A DNA stretch of 64,000 nt from Corallococcus macrosporus. GTDB lineage: Bacteria > Myxococcota > Myxococcia > Myxococcales > Myxococcaceae. The notes under the pieces were generated by a model that worked only from the letters and a program-made list of their open reading frames with translations, was not told the origin of the DNA and made no database searches. The translations under genes and the position numbers were made by a program. Positions 25,225 to 34,281 of this stretch are shown here, piece by piece. Each line of letters begins with the position of its first letter. The first letter of the stretch is position 1. The DNA is taken from assembly GCF_017302985.1 (NCBI RefSeq), contig NZ_JAFIMU010000017.1, positions 1-64,000 of the forward strand, written 5' to 3'.

Positions 25225-26778
25225 TCAGCGGCGCGACGAGGCGGTGAGCCACGCCAGGCGCTCCGCCGCGTCCTTCGTCTGCGGCTCCGTCAGGAGCGCG
25301 TCCGTGTTCTGCGCGATGCGGTAGGCCCAGTTCGCGTCGCCCATGGTGCCGGGCAGGTTGATGCGGTCGCGCGTGCCCAGCACGTCCTGCCACGGCAGCA
25401 CGCACAGGTCCGAGCCCGCGTTGAGCGCCGCGGCCAGCGTGGCGCGGTGGATGTCCGGGGTGAACTCGCGCGTCACGGCGACGCCCTGGAACTCCGGCCA
25501 CACGCGCGCGGCGTTCTGGCGCTCGTGCTCCTGCGCCTGCTCCCACCACTCCGCCTGCGGCTCCGTGTCGTGCGTGCCGGTGGTGACCAGCGACACGGCG
25601 GGGAAGCCGTGCGGGTCGCGGTACGTGTTGTCGTCGCGCTCCCAGCGCAGCACGCGGTAGCCGGGCAGCTTCAGGTCCGCGAGGATCTGCCGCACGAACG
25701 GGGGAATCACGCCCAGGTCCTCGGCGACGATGCCCGCGCCCTCCGACAGCAGGCGGAAGTGCTTCTCACCCTGGCGGCGCCAGGTGGGCTCGTCCGCGGG
25801 GACGAAGTAGCCGGTGGGGTTCTTCTCGTCGCGGATCCACTGGCGGAAGTAGCCCACCGCGTGGTCCACGCGGCGCAGGTCGTAGTAGCTGGCCGCCTTG
25901 GCCGCGCGCTTCTTCAGCCACGCGTAGTCGTCCTTCTCCATCGCGGCGAAGTCGAAGTAGGGCAGGCCCCAGTCCTGGCCCGTGGCGGAGAAGTCGTCCG
26001 GCGGCACGCCCAGGCGCGCGTCGCGGCGCAGGATGTCCGGGTGGGCCCAGCAGTCGGAGCTGTCCTGCCCGATGATGAAGGGCTCGTCACCGCACAGCAG
26101 CACGTCCTTCGCCTTGGCCTGCGCGCGGACCTGGTTCCACTGGACCTCCGCCAGCCACTGGAGCCACGCGTGGTAGCGCACGCGGCGCTCCAGCCCCTGG
26201 GCCTGGACGGCGCGCAGCGCCTCCGGCTGGCGGGTGCGCAGCCCTTCGGGCCACTGCCACCAGGGACGGCGGTCCTCCTTCTCGCTGATGGCGGTGAAGA
26301 GGGCGTAGCTCTCCAGCCACTCGCCCTGCGCCTCGCGCCACTTCTGGAACTCCTGGGCGCGCGGCGTGCGCGGGGTCCACTCGTGCTTCTCGAAGTGGTC
26401 GAAGGCGCGCGCGAACGCGGCGTCCTTGAGCGGGAACACCAGGTCGTAGCGCACGCGCGGCGCGCCCCGGGCCTCCGCCAGCTGCTGCTTCTGCGCGTCG
26501 CTGAGCGCGCCCTCGCCGCCGGTGGCCTGGAACTCCGGCACCCCGTTCAGGTCGATGAAGAGCGGGTTCAGACCGAACGCGGACCGCGTGGCGTAGGGGC
26601 TGGGGTCACCGGGCGCGGTGGGCAGCAGGGGCAGCACCATCAGCAGGCGCTGACGCGCGGCCTTCATCCAGGAGAACAGGCCGTCCATGGCGCCGAAGTC
26701 GCCAATGCCGAAGTCTGTCCGCGAGCGAAGGGAGAACAGGGGAAGCAGGAGACCGGAAAGCCGGCCAGGAGTGGACAT
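25225..26778 (-). CDS. malQ: 4-alpha-glucanotransferase (amylomaltase)
   Basis: This cytoplasmic GH77 enzyme moves alpha-1,4-glucan segments between maltodextrins in glycogen or maltose metabolism. Of 517 residues from MSTPGRLSGLL, it shows RTDFGIGDFGAMDGLFSWM, SPYATRSAFGLNPLFIDL, the DLRRVDHAVGYFRQW region (catalytic Asp nucleophile in RVDH), AGIVAEDLGVIPPFV (catalytic Glu in EDLG), and TTGTHDTEPQAEWW (transition-state Asp in HDT). All three catalytic acids are present. The start at 26778 gives the normal family N terminus; the frame is open further upstream. Confidence 0.93.
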   Translation of the reverse strand: MSTPGRLSGLLLPLFSLRSRTDFGIGDFGAMDGLFSWMKAARQRLLMVLPLLPTAPGDPSPYATRSAFGLNPLFIDLNGVPEFQATGGEGALSDAQKQQLAEARGAPRVRYDLVFPLKDAAFARAFDHFEKHEWTPRTPRAQEFQKWREAQGEWLESYALFTAISEKEDRRPWWQWPEGLRTRQPEALRAVQAQGLERRVRYHAWLQWLAEVQWNQVRAQAKAKDVLLCGDEPFIIGQDSSDCWAHPDILRRDARLGVPPDDFSATGQDWGLPYFDFAAMEKDDYAWLKKRAAKAASYYDLRRVDHAVGYFRQWIRDEKNPTGYFVPADEPTWRRQGEKHFRLLSEGAGIVAEDLGVIPPFVRQILADLKLPGYRVLRWERDDNTYRDPHGFPAVSLVTTGTHDTEPQAEWWEQAQEHERQNAARVWPEFQGVAVTREFTPDIHRATLAAALNAGSDLCVLPWQDVLGTRDRINLPGTMGDANWAYRIAQNTDALLTEPQTKDAAERLAWLTASSRR

Positions 26779-26951
26779 GCGGCGCAATCTGCCCCAGCGC
26801 CGGGCCGGTGTGAACTGCTGTCGCGACGCGGTGCACACACGCCTGCCTGTCCGCCGTTTGGGGACGACGGTGGCATTGGACTCCGGGCCCATCCGAGCGC
26901 TCAGTGGTTGACGAAGCGCACGCGCGCCTGGCTCCCGGGCGCACGGCGGCT

Positions 26952-27583
26952 TCAGTCCCGGAAGTCGAAGTCCAGGTTCACCTCGGCGGCATCGCCCGAG
27001 CAGGTGCCGCCCGTCTGCCCCTGGACCGTCAGCTCCAGGTGACCCCGGAGCCGGTCCTCCGAATTCTCCTCCAGCACGAGCCGGCCGGAGACCTGCTGGA
27101 TGGCGGTCCTCTGGGCGTCCCCGGCCGCGCAGAAGGACTGGAGCCAGGCCGCCTTCAGCCCCTGCGAGTGTCCAGGGCCGGACTCGAAGTAGACGCCGTC
27201 ATGGGTCCCCGATAGCGCAGGCCCGGGACATGGGCTGCTCCGTCGATGGCGTACTCCGCGGGCCCGCGCCCCCTCGCGAAGGGCTCGATGTCCACGTAGG
27301 TGCAGAGGCCCCGCGAGGCCTCCGGGTGCTCCGCCGACAGTTCCTCCGAATTGCAGAAGCTGAAGACCGGGCCGAGGTCGAGGTCGAACCCGGAGTCCCG
27401 GATCTCCTGGGGGCGGACCTGGCCGAGCGCCGACGCGGGGAATTCTTCCCAGACGTCGCCATGCCGCACCCGCATGTGACCGGTGACGCCGCCAGCCTCG
27501 CTCCCGCTCCCGCACCCTCCCAGGACCGCGAGCGACAGCACCAGGGCGAACGGGGCACGGCGCAAGAGGGGAAGCCCATTCAT
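26952..27583 (-). pseudogene. Lipoprotein gene interrupted by one frameshift
   Basis: The N-terminal part starts at 27583 (MNGLPLLRRAPFALVLSLAVLGGC, lipobox GGC) and runs in one frame to about 27205 (HVPGLRYRG). Protein-like sequence then continues one base out of frame (THDGVYFESGPGHSQGLK) to a stop at 26952, ending VNLDFDFRD. Adding one base to the gggg run near 27210 restores one reading frame of about 210 residues, so either a sequencing error or a recent mutation is possible. The intact protein would be a secreted Asp/Glu-rich lipoprotein with Cys at TGGTCSGDA. I do not recognise the family. Confidence 0.6.
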
Positions 27584-27679
27584 TGGGTTGTGCATGAGGT
27601 CGTCTGCCATCATCTTTCGCGCCCGGACAAGCCTCCCTGGCGTCGTGGGTGGCTTCGGCCCCGGTCACGCTCCGCACCC

Positions 27680-28264
27680 ATGAAACGACTTCCCCTGTCC
27701 TTCTACGCCCGTCCCACCCTGGAGGTGGCGCGCGACCTCCTGGGCACCCTGCTGGTGGTGGACGGGGTGAAGGGCCGGCGCGTGGGCCGCATCGTGGAGG
27801 TGGAGGCCTACCTGGGCGAACACGACCTGGCGTGTCACTCGTCCAAGGGGCGCACGCCCCGGACGGAGGTGATGTTCGGGCCGGCGGGGCGCTCCTACGT
27901 CTACCTCATCTACGGAATGCACCACTGCTTCAACGTGGTGACGGACGCGCCCGGGGTGGCCGCGGCGGTGCTGGTGCGGGGCGTGGAGCCGGTGGAGGGC
28001 ATCCCGCCCGGTGAGCGGACGGACGGGCCCGGGCGGCTGTGCCGGGTGCTGGGGCTGAACCTCCACCACAACGACCTCCCGCTGGACTCGGACGGGCTGC
28101 ACCTCTTGCCGGGGACGCCGGTGCCGGATGCTCGGGTGGAGCGGGGCCCCCGCATTGGCGTGGAGTACGCCGGGGCGTGGGCCGCTGAACCCTTCCGGTT
28201 GTGGGACCGGGACAGTGGACACGTCAGCCGCTTCGTCTCCCGGCGGCCTCGCCGTCGGCCTTGA
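27680..28264 (+). CDS. DNA-3-methyladenine glycosylase (AAG/MPG family)
   Basis: This 194-residue monofunctional glycosylase removes 3-methyladenine and related alkylated or deaminated purines in base excision repair. Family features in order are ARDLLGTLLVVDG, GRIVEVEAYLGEHDLACHSSKGRTPRTEVMFGPAG (with the catalytic-type Glu in VEVEAY), YVYLIYGMHHCFNVV, and DGPGRLCRVLGLN near residue 115. The ATG at 27680 is the start used here; the open frame extends upstream without coding character. It is followed by the ECF sigma gene after 35 bases. Confidence 0.9.
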   Translation: MKRLPLSFYARPTLEVARDLLGTLLVVDGVKGRRVGRIVEVEAYLGEHDLACHSSKGRTPRTEVMFGPAGRSYVYLIYGMHHCFNVVTDAPGVAAAVLVRGVEPVEGIPPGERTDGPGRLCRVLGLNLHHNDLPLDSDGLHLLPGTPVPDARVERGPRIGVEYAGAWAAEPFRLWDRDSGHVSRFVSRRPRRRP

Positions 28265-28299
28265 CGCGGAACGTTCCGGCTGGTTGGGTGGAAAACGCC

Positions 28300-28929
28300 A
28301 TGTCCCAAGAGGCCTCCCAGGAAGAAGACCGGCAGGAAGAGGACCGGCGGCTCCTGGCACGAGCCCAGGACGGTGACGTCTCCGCCTTCGAGGCCCTCGT
28401 CGGCCTGCATCAGGACCGGGTGTACGGCCTGGCCCTTCGGATGACGCGTTCCGAGGCGGACGCGGCGGAAATCACCCAGGACACCTTCCTTTCCGCCTAC
28501 CAGCACCTGAAGGACTTCCGGGGCGAGGCGGCCTTCGGGTCCTGGGTGCACCGCATCGCGGCGAACCACGCGCTCATGCGCCTGCGCCACCGCCGGGTGG
28601 CCCAGGCGGCCGAGTCCGAGCTCCAGGCCCCCGAGTTCACCGAGCGGGGCACCCTGGCGGACTACCCCGTCACGGACTGGAGCCGGGACGCGGAGGAGAA
28701 GGCGCTGGACGCGGAGCTGGGGCAGGCAATCCAGCAGGCGGCCGACCGGTTGCCGGAGGGCTACCGGGAGGTCTTCCTCTTGAAAGACGTGGACGGCCTC
28801 AGCTACGAACAAATCGCAGAAGTGACCGGGGACTCCATCCCCGCCATCAAGAGCCGCCTGCACCGGGCGCGGCTCGCGCTGCGAGAAGCCATCGACCTGT
28901 TCTACAACCGGGACAATCGCGGGGTGTGA
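28300..28929 (+). CDS. ECF-type RNA polymerase sigma factor
   Basis: This 209-residue sigma-70 family ECF factor directs RNA polymerase to a specific promoter set. Region 2 (~28-95) is clear: FEALVGLHQDRVYGLALRMT, DAAEITQDTFLSAYQHLKDF, FGSWVHRIAANHALMRLR. Region 4 (~140-195) has LPEGYREVFLLKDVDGLSYEQIAE followed by the helix-turn-helix SIPAIKSRLHRARLALRE. ATG 28300 is used; the upstream frame lacks coding character. Its stop overlaps a GTG of the next gene (GTGA), and the third gene of the set is rlmN, so an operon is likely. The regulon is unknown. Confidence 0.9.
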   Translation: MSQEASQEEDRQEEDRRLLARAQDGDVSAFEALVGLHQDRVYGLALRMTRSEADAAEITQDTFLSAYQHLKDFRGEAAFGSWVHRIAANHALMRLRHRRVAQAAESELQAPEFTERGTLADYPVTDWSRDAEEKALDAELGQAIQQAADRLPEGYREVFLLKDVDGLSYEQIAEVTGDSIPAIKSRLHRARLALREAIDLFYNRDNRGV

Positions 28930-28994
28930 AACCCCCAGGGCGTCTCGGCATCTTCGAACTGGAACGAGGGGAGCCGCAGTCAGCCGAGGTTCGG

Positions 28995-29234
28995 ATGTAT
29001 ACCTGCAAAGATTCCATCAACCTCCTGCTGGAGTTCCTCGAAGGCGAGATGCCCGAGGAGGAGGCGCGGCACCTGCAGGAGCACCTGTCGGGCTGCAAGC
29101 CCTGCGAGGAATTCCTCAGCACCTATCGGGCCACTCCCGGCATCTGCAAGCGCGCCATGGCGCTGAAGATGCCCCGGGAGGTGTCGGCGAAGCTGACCGA
29201 GTTCCTGCGCTCGAAGATCAAGTCCTGCTCGTGA
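28995..29234 (+). CDS. Putative zinc-finger anti-sigma factor
   Basis: This 79-residue protein has the pattern of a zinc-binding anti-sigma (ZAS/zf-HC2) domain: YTCKDSINLLLEFLEGEMPEEEARHLQEHLSGCKPCEEF with HxxxCxxC ligands. It has no membrane helix, so it would be a soluble anti-sigma for the sigma factor just upstream. I prefer ATG 28995 because gagg lies 5 bases upstream and the family begins there. A GTG at 28926 that overlaps the sigma stop would add 23 atypical residues. It overlaps rlmN by 4 bases at its 3' end. Confidence 0.75.
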   Translation: MYTCKDSINLLLEFLEGEMPEEEARHLQEHLSGCKPCEEFLSTYRATPGICKRAMALKMPREVSAKLTEFLRSKIKSCS

Positions 29235-30301
29235 ACCTGAAACAACTGTCGCTGCCGGAGCTGGAAGCGGCGCTCGCGCCGGCCCAGCCGTCCGCGACCG
29301 CGGTGCGCAAGGTGTTCGCGGGCGTCTTCGCCCACGCCCGTCCCACGGTGGACGCCATCGCGCTGGCGCCCCAGGTGCCGCGCCGTGTCGCGGACCTGCT
29401 CCGCGCCCAGGCGGAGCTGCCGTCCCTCAAGATCGTCGAGCGGCGCCAGGCCGAGGACGGCTTCGTGAAGTACCTCTTCGAGTCGCCGCTGGGCGGCCGC
29501 ATCGAGGCGGTGCGCATCCCCATCTTCGACGAGAAGTACGTCGTCTGTGTGTCCAGCCAGGTGGGCTGTGCGCTGGCGTGCGACTTCTGCATGACGGGCA
29601 AGCTGGGCTTCCAGCGCAACCTCCAGACCTGGGAGATTTTGGATCAGGTGATGCAGGTGCGCGCGGAGGCGGACCGGCGCGTGGGCGGCGTGGTCTTCAT
29701 GGGGATGGGCGAGCCGCTGCTCAACTACAAGGAGACGGTCCGCGCGGCGCAGATCCTCTCGCACCCGGCCGGGTTCTCCATCTCCGGCACGGCCATCACG
29801 TTCTCCACGGCGGGGCACGTGCCCGCCATTCGCCGCTACACGAAGGAAGGGCACCCGTTCCGGCTGGCGTTCAGCGTGACGAGCGCCATCCCGGAGAAGC
29901 GCGCGAAGGTGCTCCCCATCGAGAAGACGCACCCGCTGCCGGAGCTGATCCAGGCCATCCGCGAGTACAGCGAGGCGCGGCGCGAGCGGGCGATGATCGC
30001 CTACGTGGCCATCCAGGGCTTCAACCTGGGGCGCGAGGACGCGGAGGCGCTGAAGGCGGCGTTCGAGGGCATCCCCATCAAGGTGGACCTCATCGACGTG
30101 ACGGATCCGACGGGCAAGTACCTGCCGCCCACGGCGGAGGAGTTGAGCGCTTTCCGCGACCACCTCCAGATTCTCAAGGCGCCCATCGCGCGGCGCTATT
30201 CGGGCGGCAAGGAGATTGGCGCCGCGTGCGGCACGCTGGCGGCGAGCCAGTACGGCGGCACGGTGCTGCCGACGCCCGCGGCCTCGCCCCGGCAGGCCTG
30301 A
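29231..30301 (+). CDS. rlmN: 23S rRNA/tRNA adenine-C2 methyltransferase RlmN
   Basis: This 356-residue radical SAM enzyme methylates C2 of A2503 in 23S rRNA and of A37 in some tRNAs. The iron-sulphur cluster motif CALACDFC is at C113, C117, C120. Also present are GVVFMGMGEPLLNY, the SAM-binding STAGHVP and SVTSAI segments, and C333 in GAACGTL, the cysteine that is methylated in the reaction. The GTG start at 29231 overlaps the upstream stop (GTGA), which suggests translational coupling to the sigma/anti-sigma pair. Length and motifs are normal; an RlmN-like paralogue cannot be excluded. Confidence 0.93.
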   Translation: MNLKQLSLPELEAALAPAQPSATAVRKVFAGVFAHARPTVDAIALAPQVPRRVADLLRAQAELPSLKIVERRQAEDGFVKYLFESPLGGRIEAVRIPIFDEKYVVCVSSQVGCALACDFCMTGKLGFQRNLQTWEILDQVMQVRAEADRRVGGVVFMGMGEPLLNYKETVRAAQILSHPAGFSISGTAITFSTAGHVPAIRRYTKEGHPFRLAFSVTSAIPEKRAKVLPIEKTHPLPELIQAIREYSEARRERAMIAYVAIQGFNLGREDAEALKAAFEGIPIKVDLIDVTDPTGKYLPPTAEELSAFRDHLQILKAPIARRYSGGKEIGAACGTLAASQYGGTVLPTPAASPRQA

Positions 30302-30478
30302 CGTCCGCTCTTCGCCGGCCTGGGCTTCGTGCCCGGCGGCGCTCGCGGCTTCTCGATTCGACGGCAAGAACCGGAGCGCGGGCCCTGGGCTCGCGGCGCT
30401 ACGAGGACCGTGCGCCGCGGCGAATGGCCTGCGCGGGCGCGACCTCATGCACGGGCCAGTGTCCGGGAGAGCCGTCGG

Positions 30479-31240
30479 ATGACGCATCGATTGGAAGGGA
30501 AGGTCGCCCTGGTGACGGGGGCGGGTTCAGGGATTGGGCGGGCGACCGCGCTGGCGTTGTCCCGGGAGGGCGCGCGGGTGGTGGTGGCTGGCAGGCGCAT
30601 GGAGCCGCTCGAGGAGACGGTGCGTCTGGCCGAAGGGAAGGGCGGGCGGGTGGTGGCCCACGCCGCGGACGTGACGAAGGAGGGCGACGTCGAGGCGCTG
30701 GTCCGCTTCACGCTGGAGACGTTCGGGCGGCTGGACGTGGGCGTGAACGCGGCGGGAGGCTCGTTCGGCGGTGGGCCCACGCACGCGTTGGACACGGCGT
30801 GCTTCCGGGAGTGGATCGACGGGTATCTGGTGAGCGCGTTCCTGTCGACGAAGCATGAGGTGGGCGCGATGTTGAAGTCGGGTGGGGGGAGCGTCATCAA
30901 CGTCGGGACCTTCGTCGGGTACACGAAGGCGATGCCCGGCACGTCCGGGTACGCGGCGGCGAAGACGGGGCTCATCGGGCTCACGCGCACCGTCGCGGCC
31001 GAGTACGCCCCGCAGGGCATCCGCGCGAACGTGCTCGTCTCCGGCGGCGCGGATACGCCCATGTTCCGGAGCTGGAACGCGTCCGGGGAGCAGCGCTCCG
31101 CCGCCGCGCGGCTGCATGCGCTCCAGCGAGTCGCGGACCCGGAGGAGATCGCCCACGCGGCCGTGTTCCTCGCGAGCGGGGAGGCGTCCTTCGTCACCGG
31201 GAGCGTCTTCACGGTCGATGGAGGCTTGTCGCTCGTCTGA
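30479..31240 (+). CDS. Short-chain dehydrogenase/reductase
   Basis: This 253-residue NAD(P)-dependent classical SDR contains VALVTGAGSGIGRATA (cofactor loop), HAADVTKEGD, NAAGGSF, and YAAAK with the catalytic Tyr/Lys. The strand that normally ends in a catalytic Ser reads INVGTFVG, so the usual Ser is Gly or Thr here. The C terminus has GGADTPMF and FVTGSVFTVDGGLSLV. The Arg in VVAGRR suggests NADP preference. The substrate is unknown. It is preceded by a 177-base region after rlmN in which I see no clear signal. Confidence 0.85.
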   Translation: MTHRLEGKVALVTGAGSGIGRATALALSREGARVVVAGRRMEPLEETVRLAEGKGGRVVAHAADVTKEGDVEALVRFTLETFGRLDVGVNAAGGSFGGGPTHALDTACFREWIDGYLVSAFLSTKHEVGAMLKSGGGSVINVGTFVGYTKAMPGTSGYAAAKTGLIGLTRTVAAEYAPQGIRANVLVSGGADTPMFRSWNASGEQRSAAARLHALQRVADPEEIAHAAVFLASGEASFVTGSVFTVDGGLSLV

Positions 31241-31366
31241 GGGGCCGGGGACCCGGGGCCGCGCGTGTTCACCGTCGCGCGGACGTGCGGTTCCCGGGTT
31301 CCGCCGGGCGGGGAGGCGACTTAAGTCTCGCGCGAGACGCTTTCGGGCCTGGAGGGCACCGCGCGG

Positions 31367-31990
31367 ATGTGGATCGAGCACGTCGACAAGCTGATCGGGA
31401 CGCTGGGGCCGTTCGGGTTCCTGGTGCTCGGCGTGGCGGCGATGCTGGAGTACGTCGTGCCTCCGTTCCCCGGGGACACCATCGTGTTGATGGGCGGCAT
31501 CTACGCCGTGCGCGGGGAGAAGCCCTGGTGGCTCGTGCTCGCGGTGGTGACGGCGGGCAGCGTGCTGGGCGCGTTCATCAACTACGCGGTGGGGCAGTGG
31601 CTGGCGAAGCGCTTCGAGGCGAATCCGAACCGCTCCTTCTTCGGCCTCACGCACGCGCGGCTGGTGCAGGTGCAGACGCGGATGCGGCACGCGGGGCCGT
31701 GGCTGCTGCTGGTGAACCGGTTCCTGCCGGGCATCCGGGGCGTCATCTTCATCGCGGCGGGAGCGGCGCGCGTGCCTCGCTTCAACGCGCTGGTGCTGGG
31801 GGCGGTGTCCGCGCTGGCGCACAGCGGCCTCATCCTGGCGCTGGGCATGGCGGTGGGCGGCAACCTGGAGCGGCTGACGGTGCTGGTGTCGCGCTACCAG
31901 TACGCGGTCATCGGGCTGCTCGTGGTGGCGGCGCTGGCCTTTGGCGTGCGGGCGCTGACGCGGCGGCGTGAGTCGGCCGTGGAACCGTAG
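31367..31990 (+). CDS. DedA-family membrane protein
   Basis: This 207-residue inner-membrane protein of the DedA/SNARE-associated family is linked to undecaprenyl-phosphate or phospholipid flipping and envelope integrity. Motifs are EYVVPPFPGDTIVLMGG (reentrant-loop region with Glu/Pro), GSVLGAFINYAVGQW, and the family signature LLLVNRFLPGIRGVIFIAAGAARVP, with Phe, Arg and Pro typical of DedA. Four to five hydrophobic segments. The C-terminal tail is short and basic (RALTRRRES). Confidence 0.9.
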   Translation: MWIEHVDKLIGTLGPFGFLVLGVAAMLEYVVPPFPGDTIVLMGGIYAVRGEKPWWLVLAVVTAGSVLGAFINYAVGQWLAKRFEANPNRSFFGLTHARLVQVQTRMRHAGPWLLLVNRFLPGIRGVIFIAAGAARVPRFNALVLGAVSALAHSGLILALGMAVGGNLERLTVLVSRYQYAVIGLLVVAALAFGVRALTRRRESAVEP

Positions 31991-32082
31991 CGGGCCCATC
32001 CGGGCCGGTAAATGTGCGGGGAATGCCTGCCGGAGCCGCGCGCACGTTGCGCGGGCCCGGGGTGGCGCGGTTGAGTCGGGGG

Positions 32083-34281
32083 ATGTTCCGCGCCCGTGCA
32101 CACTGGTGGCTGCTCGCGTTGCTCGTTCTGGTGGGAGGGTGCCGCTGCGGCGACGACCCCAACGTGGGCAGTGCGAGCGCCAGCTTCCGGCCGCAGGAAG
32201 AGGTCATGGACTTCGGCCGGGTGCTGGAGGGCACCCAGATGCGCGGCTCGCTGACGCTGGTGGCCACCGGCCGCGCGGGCGTCACGGTGGAGGCGGTGAC
32301 GGACGCGCCCTTCTTCGTGGTGGTGTCCCAGATTGTCGTCGAGGGCAGCGGCACGGGCACGGTGGACGTCCTGTTCTCCGCGGGCAACACGCCGGTGGAG
32401 GGCGAGCTGGTGCTCACCTCGGGGCGCACCACCGCGAAGGTGAAGCTCATCGGCGTGGGCGTCCGTCCGCAGCCATGCGTGCCGACGGGCGAGTGCCGAG
32501 ACTCGCGCTTCGACCTGGCGTCCGGCCAGTGCATCGAATCGCCGCAGGCGGACGGAGCGTCGTGCATCCCGGGCAGCCGCTGCCAGGAGAACGGCCGCTG
32601 TCAGGCGGGTGTCTGCGTGGGGCAGCCGCGCACGTGTGATGACGACAACCCGTGCACGGTGGACAGCTGTTCTCCGACGCAGGGCTGCGTGACGGAGCGC
32701 GTGACGTGCCCGCAGTCGAGCGACCCGTGCAAGGTGGGCGTGTGCGACCGCAACGAGGGCTGCAAGGAGGTGGACGTGGCGGACTTCAGCCCCTGCGGCG
32801 CGGTGAGCTGCAAGGCGGCGCGGGTCTGCTTCAGCGGCACGTGCCGGACCGTGACGCCGCCGGACGGCTTCGTCTGCTCGCCGGCCACGCCCTGCCAGGA
32901 CGAGGGCAAGTGCAGCGCGGGCGAGTGCCTGCGCCCGGACGCGGGAGACCTGGAGTCCGTCTTCAGCGCGGAGCTGGGGGGCGCGCCCGTCGCGGAGGAC
33001 GGAGGGCCGGTGCTGCTGGTGGACGACGGGACGGTCTACGCCTCGGTGTGCGGTGAGGACGCGGGCTGTCGGCTCGTCGCGTACACGGAGAGCGGACTGC
33101 TGCGCTACGCGTCGCCCTATGAGGACGGGGGCGCGAGGACGTTGCTCGCGGCCTCGGACGCGGGCGTGGTGGTGCTGGCACCGGAGGTCCTGGAGGCATA
33201 CGCGCCCCGAGGCCTGGGTGAGCTGCGCTGGCGCACGTCGCTGGCCTTCGCCGATGCGGCGCAGGATGGAGGAACCCCGGAGGGAGTGCCCGGCACGGGA
33301 GCGGGCAGGGTGGCGCTCACGAAGGAAGGGGACGTGCTGACGTACGTCACGTGGACCGGCGACGCGGGCACGGAGCCGCTGCGCTCCCGGCTCGTGTTGC
33401 TGAGCGCGGACGCGGGAGCACCGCTGGCGATGGGACCGGAGGAGGACGGAGGTGGCGTGGCAAGGCTCGCCGTGGACGACACGCGCGGCGCGTACCTCTA
33501 CACGCCGTGGGATGGACGGCTGGCCTTCACGGACTGGTCACTGCCCGAAGTGGGCACGGACGCTGGGACCGCCGTTTCGCGGTTGGGTCCGTACTTGAGT
33601 GAAGCAATCGAGGACGGCGGGGTCGCGTCGCTGAGCCTTGAGTCCATCGGGCCCGGTGTTCCGGGTGGGGCACCGTCACTGGCGCTCGCGCCGGGACGGT
33701 TGCTCGTGGGCACGCGGGCCTTCGTGGACACGGATGGGGGCGTGCTCACCGCGTTGGATTGGGACGCGGGCTCGCGCACGCTGACACCCCTGGCCGAGCC
33801 CGTGCTGATGTCTCCCAGTGGCACGGTCGGTCATGCGTTCGCGCGCTCGTGCGAGCGCACCGACGGCACTCCCTGCGTCGACGCGGAGCTGCGCACCGTG
33901 CTGCGCTCGTTCAGCTCGGACGATGGCGGCGTCCTCTCGGAGGTGGACGTGCTGCCCTCGCCGCTGCTTCCTGGCACCTTCCATGAGGCCGCGCTGCTGG
34001 AGCGAAGCACCGTGGGCGTGCTCGCGGACGCGGTGCTTCCGAACGGCCAGCGTCAGGCGTGGCTGGAATGGATCGCCTTCGGCAACAAGGTCAACCAGTG
34101 CTCCCTGCCGGGCCGCGTGGAGGTCGCGGGCGCGGTGTTCGCGGGGAGCCTGCTGCACGTGGCCCTGCGCCGCGACGGCGTCTGGCTGCTGGAGTCCTAT
34201 CCCGTCGGCGGGTTCGCCGAATCCCAGGGCTGGCCGCAGCGCAACGGCGGCCCCGGTGGGACGCGCCGCGCCGGGCCCTAG
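32083..34281 (+). CDS. Cys-rich lipoprotein with propeller-like C-terminal region
   Basis: This 732-residue predicted lipoprotein has a signal (WWLLALLVLVGGC) with a lipobox. It is followed by an Ig-like segment (DFGRVLEGTQMRGSLTLVA...VDVLFSAGNTPVEGELVLTS), of the kind seen in ASPM/SPD-2/Hydin-like domains. A block of about 150 residues with about 25 Cys comes next (CIPGSRCQENGRCQAGVC; CTVDSCSPTQGC; CQDEGKCSAGEC). The large C-terminal part is rich in DAG/DGG loops between beta strands, resembling a propeller. ATG 32083 gives the best signal peptide. A surface role is likely. Its end overlaps the convergent chemoreceptor gene by 4 bases. Confidence 0.65.
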   Translation: MFRARAHWWLLALLVLVGGCRCGDDPNVGSASASFRPQEEVMDFGRVLEGTQMRGSLTLVATGRAGVTVEAVTDAPFFVVVSQIVVEGSGTGTVDVLFSAGNTPVEGELVLTSGRTTAKVKLIGVGVRPQPCVPTGECRDSRFDLASGQCIESPQADGASCIPGSRCQENGRCQAGVCVGQPRTCDDDNPCTVDSCSPTQGCVTERVTCPQSSDPCKVGVCDRNEGCKEVDVADFSPCGAVSCKAARVCFSGTCRTVTPPDGFVCSPATPCQDEGKCSAGECLRPDAGDLESVFSAELGGAPVAEDGGPVLLVDDGTVYASVCGEDAGCRLVAYTESGLLRYASPYEDGGARTLLAASDAGVVVLAPEVLEAYAPRGLGELRWRTSLAFADAAQDGGTPEGVPGTGAGRVALTKEGDVLTYVTWTGDAGTEPLRSRLVLLSADAGAPLAMGPEEDGGGVARLAVDDTRGAYLYTPWDGRLAFTDWSLPEVGTDAGTAVSRLGPYLSEAIEDGGVASLSLESIGPGVPGGAPSLALAPGRLLVGTRAFVDTDGGVLTALDWDAGSRTLTPLAEPVLMSPSGTVGHAFARSCERTDGTPCVDAELRTVLRSFSSDDGGVLSEVDVLPSPLLPGTFHEAALLERSTVGVLADAVLPNGQRQAWLEWIAFGNKVNQCSLPGRVEVAGAVFAGSLLHVALRRDGVWLLESYPVGGFAESQGWPQRNGGPGGTRRAGP

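Noticed and set aside
28926..28994. Longer start for the zinc-finger protein overlapping the sigma stop
   Set aside because: It is possible, but the added 23 residues do not fit the family, and ATG 28995 has gagg at a good distance.
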